From Streptomyces sp. TG1A-8 (GTDB lineage: Bacteria; Actinomycetota; Actinomycetes; Streptomycetales; Streptomycetaceae), in contig NZ_JASTLB010000001.1 in assembly GCF_030499535.1 (NCBI RefSeq), positions 434,001-498,000 of the forward strand: a stretch of DNA of 64,000 nucleotides. Direction: 5' to 3'. Of the stretch, positions 61,237-64,000 are shown in pieces. Under the pieces are notes generated by a model. That model searched no databases, was not told the origin of the DNA, and saw only the letters and a list, made by a program, of their open reading frames with translations. The position numbers were made by a program, and so were the translations under genes. How positions within the stretch are numbered: position 1 is the stretch's first letter; every line of letters begins with the position of its first letter.

Positions 61237-62154
61237 ATGCACAGCAACAATGCTCTTCCCGATCTGTCCGGTCGCAGGGTCGTCGTTCCGGGCGGCACGG
61301 GAGCCGTGGGAGAGGGTGTCGTCCGCAGCTACCTCGCCGCCGGTGCGGACGTCGTTGTCCCGACCCGCACCCAGGAGCGGGCGGAGGAGTTCCGGCGCGT
61401 GCTCGGTGACGCGGCGACCGACCACCTGCACCTGGCGGTTCACGACTACACGACGTTCGCCGGCGCCGAGCAGCTTGCCGAGGAGATGGAGCGCAGGCTC
61501 GGTGGTGTCGACGACGTGGTGGCCCCGATCGGTGGGTGGTGGGCCGGCAAGCGGCTCTGGGAGATCGACGAGAGCGACTGGCAGAACGCCTTCGTCGGGC
61601 TCGCGACCGCGCACGTGGCCGTCCTGCGGGCCTTCCTGCCCAGGCTGGACGCCCGCGGCGCCTACACGTTGATCGTCGGGGCTTCCGCGTTCACGCCAGT
61701 TCCCGGTAGCGGCCTGGTCAGCATGGAGCAGGCCGCCCTGCTGATGATGCGGCAGGTGGTCGAGGCCGAGGTGGCAGGACAGCAGCGGGTCTTCGCCCTG
61801 GTCCTCGGGCCGGTCAGGACCCGCCTGGTCGACTCCGGCGATCCGGACTGGGTCAGTGCCGAGCAGGTCGGTGCGGTCGCCGTCGCGGCCTCGGCCGCAG
61901 CGACAGTGGGCGGCCTGGAGATCCGGCTGCGCAGTCGGGTCGAGGCAGACGAGGCGCTGGCAGTGCTCCAGGGCGACCAGCCGATCAGGACCGGCGCGGT
62001 CGTTGCCGTGTCCACGATGGAGCCCAGGAACGGACGGCGCGAGGACCTCCTCGAGGTGCTGGCCGAACTCGCTCCGCAGATCCGCGCCGAACCGGGGTGC
62101 CTGTGCACCACTCGGTACACCGACCACACGGCGATGCCGACGGACCACTGCTGA
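61237..62154 (+). CDS. SDR oxidoreductase with partial ABM-like tail
   Basis: An atypical SDR: RRVVVPGGTGAVGEGVVRSYLAAGADVVVPTR binds NAD(P), and LIVGASAFTPVPGSGLVSMEQAALLMM replaces the usual YxxxK, so catalysis is doubtful or different. After about residue 250 the sequence AVVAVSTMEPRNGRREDLLEVLAELAPQIRAEPGCL matches the start of an antibiotic biosynthesis monooxygenase domain. The frame breaks near 62100; the next frame reads GPLLIIQRFASIEAFED before transposase sequence begins at about 62190. GAGGAG precedes the ATG. Confidence 0.75.
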   Translation: MHSNNALPDLSGRRVVVPGGTGAVGEGVVRSYLAAGADVVVPTRTQERAEEFRRVLGDAATDHLHLAVHDYTTFAGAEQLAEEMERRLGGVDDVVAPIGGWWAGKRLWEIDESDWQNAFVGLATAHVAVLRAFLPRLDARGAYTLIVGASAFTPVPGSGLVSMEQAALLMMRQVVEAEVAGQQRVFALVLGPVRTRLVDSGDPDWVSAEQVGAVAVAASAAATVGGLEIRLRSRVEADEALAVLQGDQPIRTGAVVAVSTMEPRNGRREDLLEVLAELAPQIRAEPGCLCTTRYTDHTAMPTDHC

Positions 62155-62193
62155 TCATCCAGAGGTTCGCTTCGATCGAGGCGTTCGAGGACG

Positions 62194-63231
62194 GTGACCT
62201 CTGCGAAGTCTCAGGTTCGGGCGGTGTTGCGGGCCCGGATCGTGCTCGCGGCAGCGGACGGGCTCGCCAACGGCGCCATCGCCCGGGAGCTGGAGATCAG
62301 TACGAACACGGTGCGCAAGTGGCGGGGACGGTTCGCCGCCTGTGGGCCGGCCGGCCTTCGAGATGCCGAACGGTCGGGACGGCCGAGGACCTACGGGCCA
62401 GCGGTGCGCATGACGGTCGTGGCCACCGCGACGAGCGAGCCGCCGCACCCGGAGGCGACCTGGTCGCATCGGGCCATCGCGCAACGGGTGGCCAGCACGT
62501 GCTTCGCGTCGGTGTCTGCCTCCCAGGTCGGCCGGATCCTGGCGGACCTGGAGCTGAAACCGCACAAGGTCCGAGGCCGGCTCACCCGCCGGGACACCCC
62601 CGACTTCTGGCAGCGGGCCGCCGACGTGTGCGCTCTCCATCTGGAACCGCCTAAGGGGGGCAGTCGTGCCATCGATCGACGAGAAGACCGCGATCGCCGC
62701 CCGCTCGCGCCGGTATCCCGGGCGCCCCGCGCGCCCGGGAGAACCCGTCCGGCAGGAGTTCGAGTACCGGCGTCACGGCACCGCCTCCCTCGTCGCGGCA
62801 CTCGACGTTCGCAGCGGTGAAGTACTCACCGAGGTGATCACGCGCAACGACGCGGTGACCTCCACCGGCTTTCTGGACCAACTCGACGCCGTCATCGCCC
62901 CGGGGCACGAGGTCCACATCGTGCTCGGCAACGGCCCCTCGCACACCGCCAAGCGCACCAAGGCTTGGCTGGCCTTGCACCCGCGCGGGCAGGTCCGCTG
63001 GACCCCACCGCACGCCTCTTGGCTCAATCAGGCAGAGCTGTTCTTCTCCGCCCTGACCCGCGGGGTCGTGCGGCACGGCGACCTCGCCGGCCGCAACGAC
63101 CTGATCGAGAAGCTGGAGGCATACACGATCGGGCACAACGAGACCGCCAAGCCCTACCGGTGGACCTACGAAGGCACCCCACTCAAGGCAGCCCGACCAC
63201 CACCCCTCCACGGACTTCCGCGGAGCAGCGC
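62194..63231 (+). pseudogene. IS630 family transposase in two frames, 5' end missing
   Basis: The first frame gives SAKSQVRAVLRARIVLAAADG, AIARELEISTNTVRKWRGRF and SASQVGRILADLELKPHKVRG (helix-turn-helix part). The second frame, joined at the run AAGGGGGG near 62653, gives SIDEKTAIAARSRRYPG, IVLGNGPSH and TPPHASWLNQAELFFSAL, carrying two Asp/Asn-Glu positions of the DDE core. The middle acidic position reads GNGPSH where DN is usual. The N-terminal about 25 residues are missing and the frame reads through the right inverted repeat without a stop. IS630 elements often need frameshifting, but this copy looks inactive. Confidence 0.75.
63201..63231 (-). repeat. right terminal inverted repeat
   Basis: Partner of 60429-60459, followed by TA at 63232-63233. 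Confidence 0.88.
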
Positions 63232-63233
63232 TA

Positions 63234-63547
63234 GCGGACGGACCGGCCCGCGCGGGCACGCCCCCCGTCCCGGCCGGCCGGCAGGTCGACACCGTCCACG
63301 CCGGCCGGCGCCCGGCGGGCCCGGCGCGCTGCTCCCGGCGCGTGCGCGTCGGGGGTGTGCGGGGCGGGCTCGTGGAGCGGAGTGCAGTGGTTCGGGACCG
63401 GGCCTTCGGGGGTGCCTGCGCGCGCAGGGACCCGGCCGGTGGCCGCGGTTCCGCGAACGCCGGGCGGGCCGGCCGGGCGGCCGCCGGCGGACCGGCGCTC
63501 CGGGCCGGCCCTGCCGCCGAGCGGCCCGTGGTGGCCGGCCCGGGGCC
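63234..63547. other. intergenic region, nothing recognised
   Basis: About 310 GC-rich bases between the IS630-type unit and the LysR stop codon. No gene, operator or strong hairpin is evident. It does not continue the glycosidase sequence seen left of the element. Confidence 0.4.
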
Positions 63548-64000
63548 CTACGGTCTTCGCGGACCGGCCGCCACGGGCCGCTTCCACCGCGCCGGCTCCG
63601 CGCGCAGGTCGCGGCACGCGTCCGGTGTGCCGCACGTGTCCGGGACCTCCGGCTCGGCGCGCGGACGCGCCCGCTCCAGCCATTCCCGGTAGGCCGGCGC
63701 CTCACGGGCCGCCGCCCAGTAGGACTTCTCCAGCTCCGGGTACGCGTCCTCCAAATCGTCCTCCGTACGGGCCGCGAGCAGCAGGCGTACGCCGATCGGG
63801 TCGCCCTCCAGGGGGCGGATCGCCAGGTCGGGGCGGGGGTGGGCGATGGGCTGACTGACCGTGACCACCTCACCGGTGGCGGCCAGTGAGTAAGCCGTGA
63901 GGTAGTCGCCGTGCAGCATCTCCGACTCCAGGCCCACCGCGCGCAGCGCCCGGCACAGGGCGTCCCACTCGCCGTCGACCGTGGAGTCGACCATCCAGCG
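63548..64000 (-). CDS. LysR family regulator, 5' end outside window
   Basis: The last 150 residues of a LysR-type effector domain are visible: MVDSTVDGEWDALCRALRAVGLESEMLHGDYLTAYSLAATGEVVTV, PRPDLAIRPLEGDPIGVRLLLA and YPELEKSYWAAAREAPAYREWL, ending in an Arg/Pro-rich tail. The frame stays open to base 64000, so the DNA-binding domain lies beyond the window. The methionine at 63994 is internal. Target unknown. Confidence 0.75.
   Translation of the reverse strand, partial: RWMVDSTVDGEWDALCRALRAVGLESEMLHGDYLTAYSLAATGEVVTVSQPIAHPRPDLAIRPLEGDPIGVRLLLAARTEDDLEDAYPELEKSYWAAAREAPAYREWLERARPRAEPEVPDTCGTPDACRDLRAEPARWKRPVAAGPRRP

Larger units (their letters stand above)
60429..63231. mobile_element. 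2.8-kb IS630-type unit carrying a MarR-SDR pair
   Basis: Near-perfect 31-bp inverted repeats (60429-60459 and 63201-63231, one mismatch) are each flanked by TA (60427-60428 and 63232-63233) inside CTAG, the expected IS630 target duplication. A 5'-shortened IS630 transposase fills only the right third. The left 1.7 kb carry a MarR regulator and an SDR with a partial monooxygenase-like tail. It may be a passenger-bearing transposon or two IS630 ends that happen to frame captured DNA. Confidence 0.6.

Overview
The window is about 72% GC-type actinobacterial DNA with strong third-position GC bias, GTG/TTG starts, a WhiB-like protein, a SARP regulator, many secreted glycoside hydrolases and CebR/LacI-type operators. 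This points to a Streptomyces or close relative, probably from a chromosome arm because catabolic, secreted, secondary-metabolic and decayed genes are mixed and few genes are core.

Layout. 1-7.5 kb: a transporter, small regulators, small secreted proteins and four decayed genes (F420-dependent-reductase-like, LysR, GNAT, ECF41 sigma). 7.9-12.5 kb: divergent polysaccharide hydrolases (a clan GH-A enzyme with a CBM2, and a GH26 mannanase) around a perfect CebR-type palindrome, then a broken cutinase. 12.6-18.6 kb: a divergent aldo/keto reductase-TetR pair with visible operators, a glycosidase remnant and a four-gene operon (ribbon-helix-helix regulator, DUF4097 protein, ABC exporter). 18.8-20.0 kb: a broken DUF4232-like gene and a CatB-type acetyltransferase.

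20.3-36.7 kb is an unusual biosynthetic locus: AhpD-like protein, CoA-transferase-like protein, free-standing ACP, a single type I PKS module (KS-AT-KR-ACP), acyl-CoA ligase, Baeyer-Villiger-type monooxygenase, a 53-codon ORF coupled to a type II thioesterase, a frameshifted alpha/beta hydrolase, a SnoaL-like protein, an XRE regulator and a SARP activator. The KR has lost both catalytic Ser and Tyr. The strongest new observation is regulatory. All three structural promoters carry three TCAG direct repeats spaced exactly 11 bp, in the orientation of the gene, 45-55 bp before the start codon. A fourth site next to the SARP gene is a perfect six-fold 11-bp array. This is the geometry expected of a SARP operator set. 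A second motif, ATTACC-N5-GGTAAT, flanks the same genes.

37-58 kb: stress and housekeeping-like genes (SDR, a protein with 11-residue repeats encoded by identical 99-bp DNA repeats, GH19 chitinase with a dre-like site, WhiB, 2H phosphoesterase, kinase-fold protein, catalase, hemerythrin protein, BrkB-like membrane protein, PPK2, PhoD-like phosphatase), a serine-tRNA-like gene with an over-long anticodon loop, and a GH106-type rhamnosidase. 58-64 kb: a truncated six-hairpin (GH78-type) glycosidase that shares a LacI-type operator core with the GH106 gene, an IS701-type remnant, and a 2.8-kb unit with IS630-type ends that carries a MarR-SDR pair as passengers. The right edge cuts a LysR gene.

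At least ten genes show single-base frame breaks, several in C or G runs. Either this is a decaying region or the assembly carries homopolymer errors; the sequence alone cannot separate the two.
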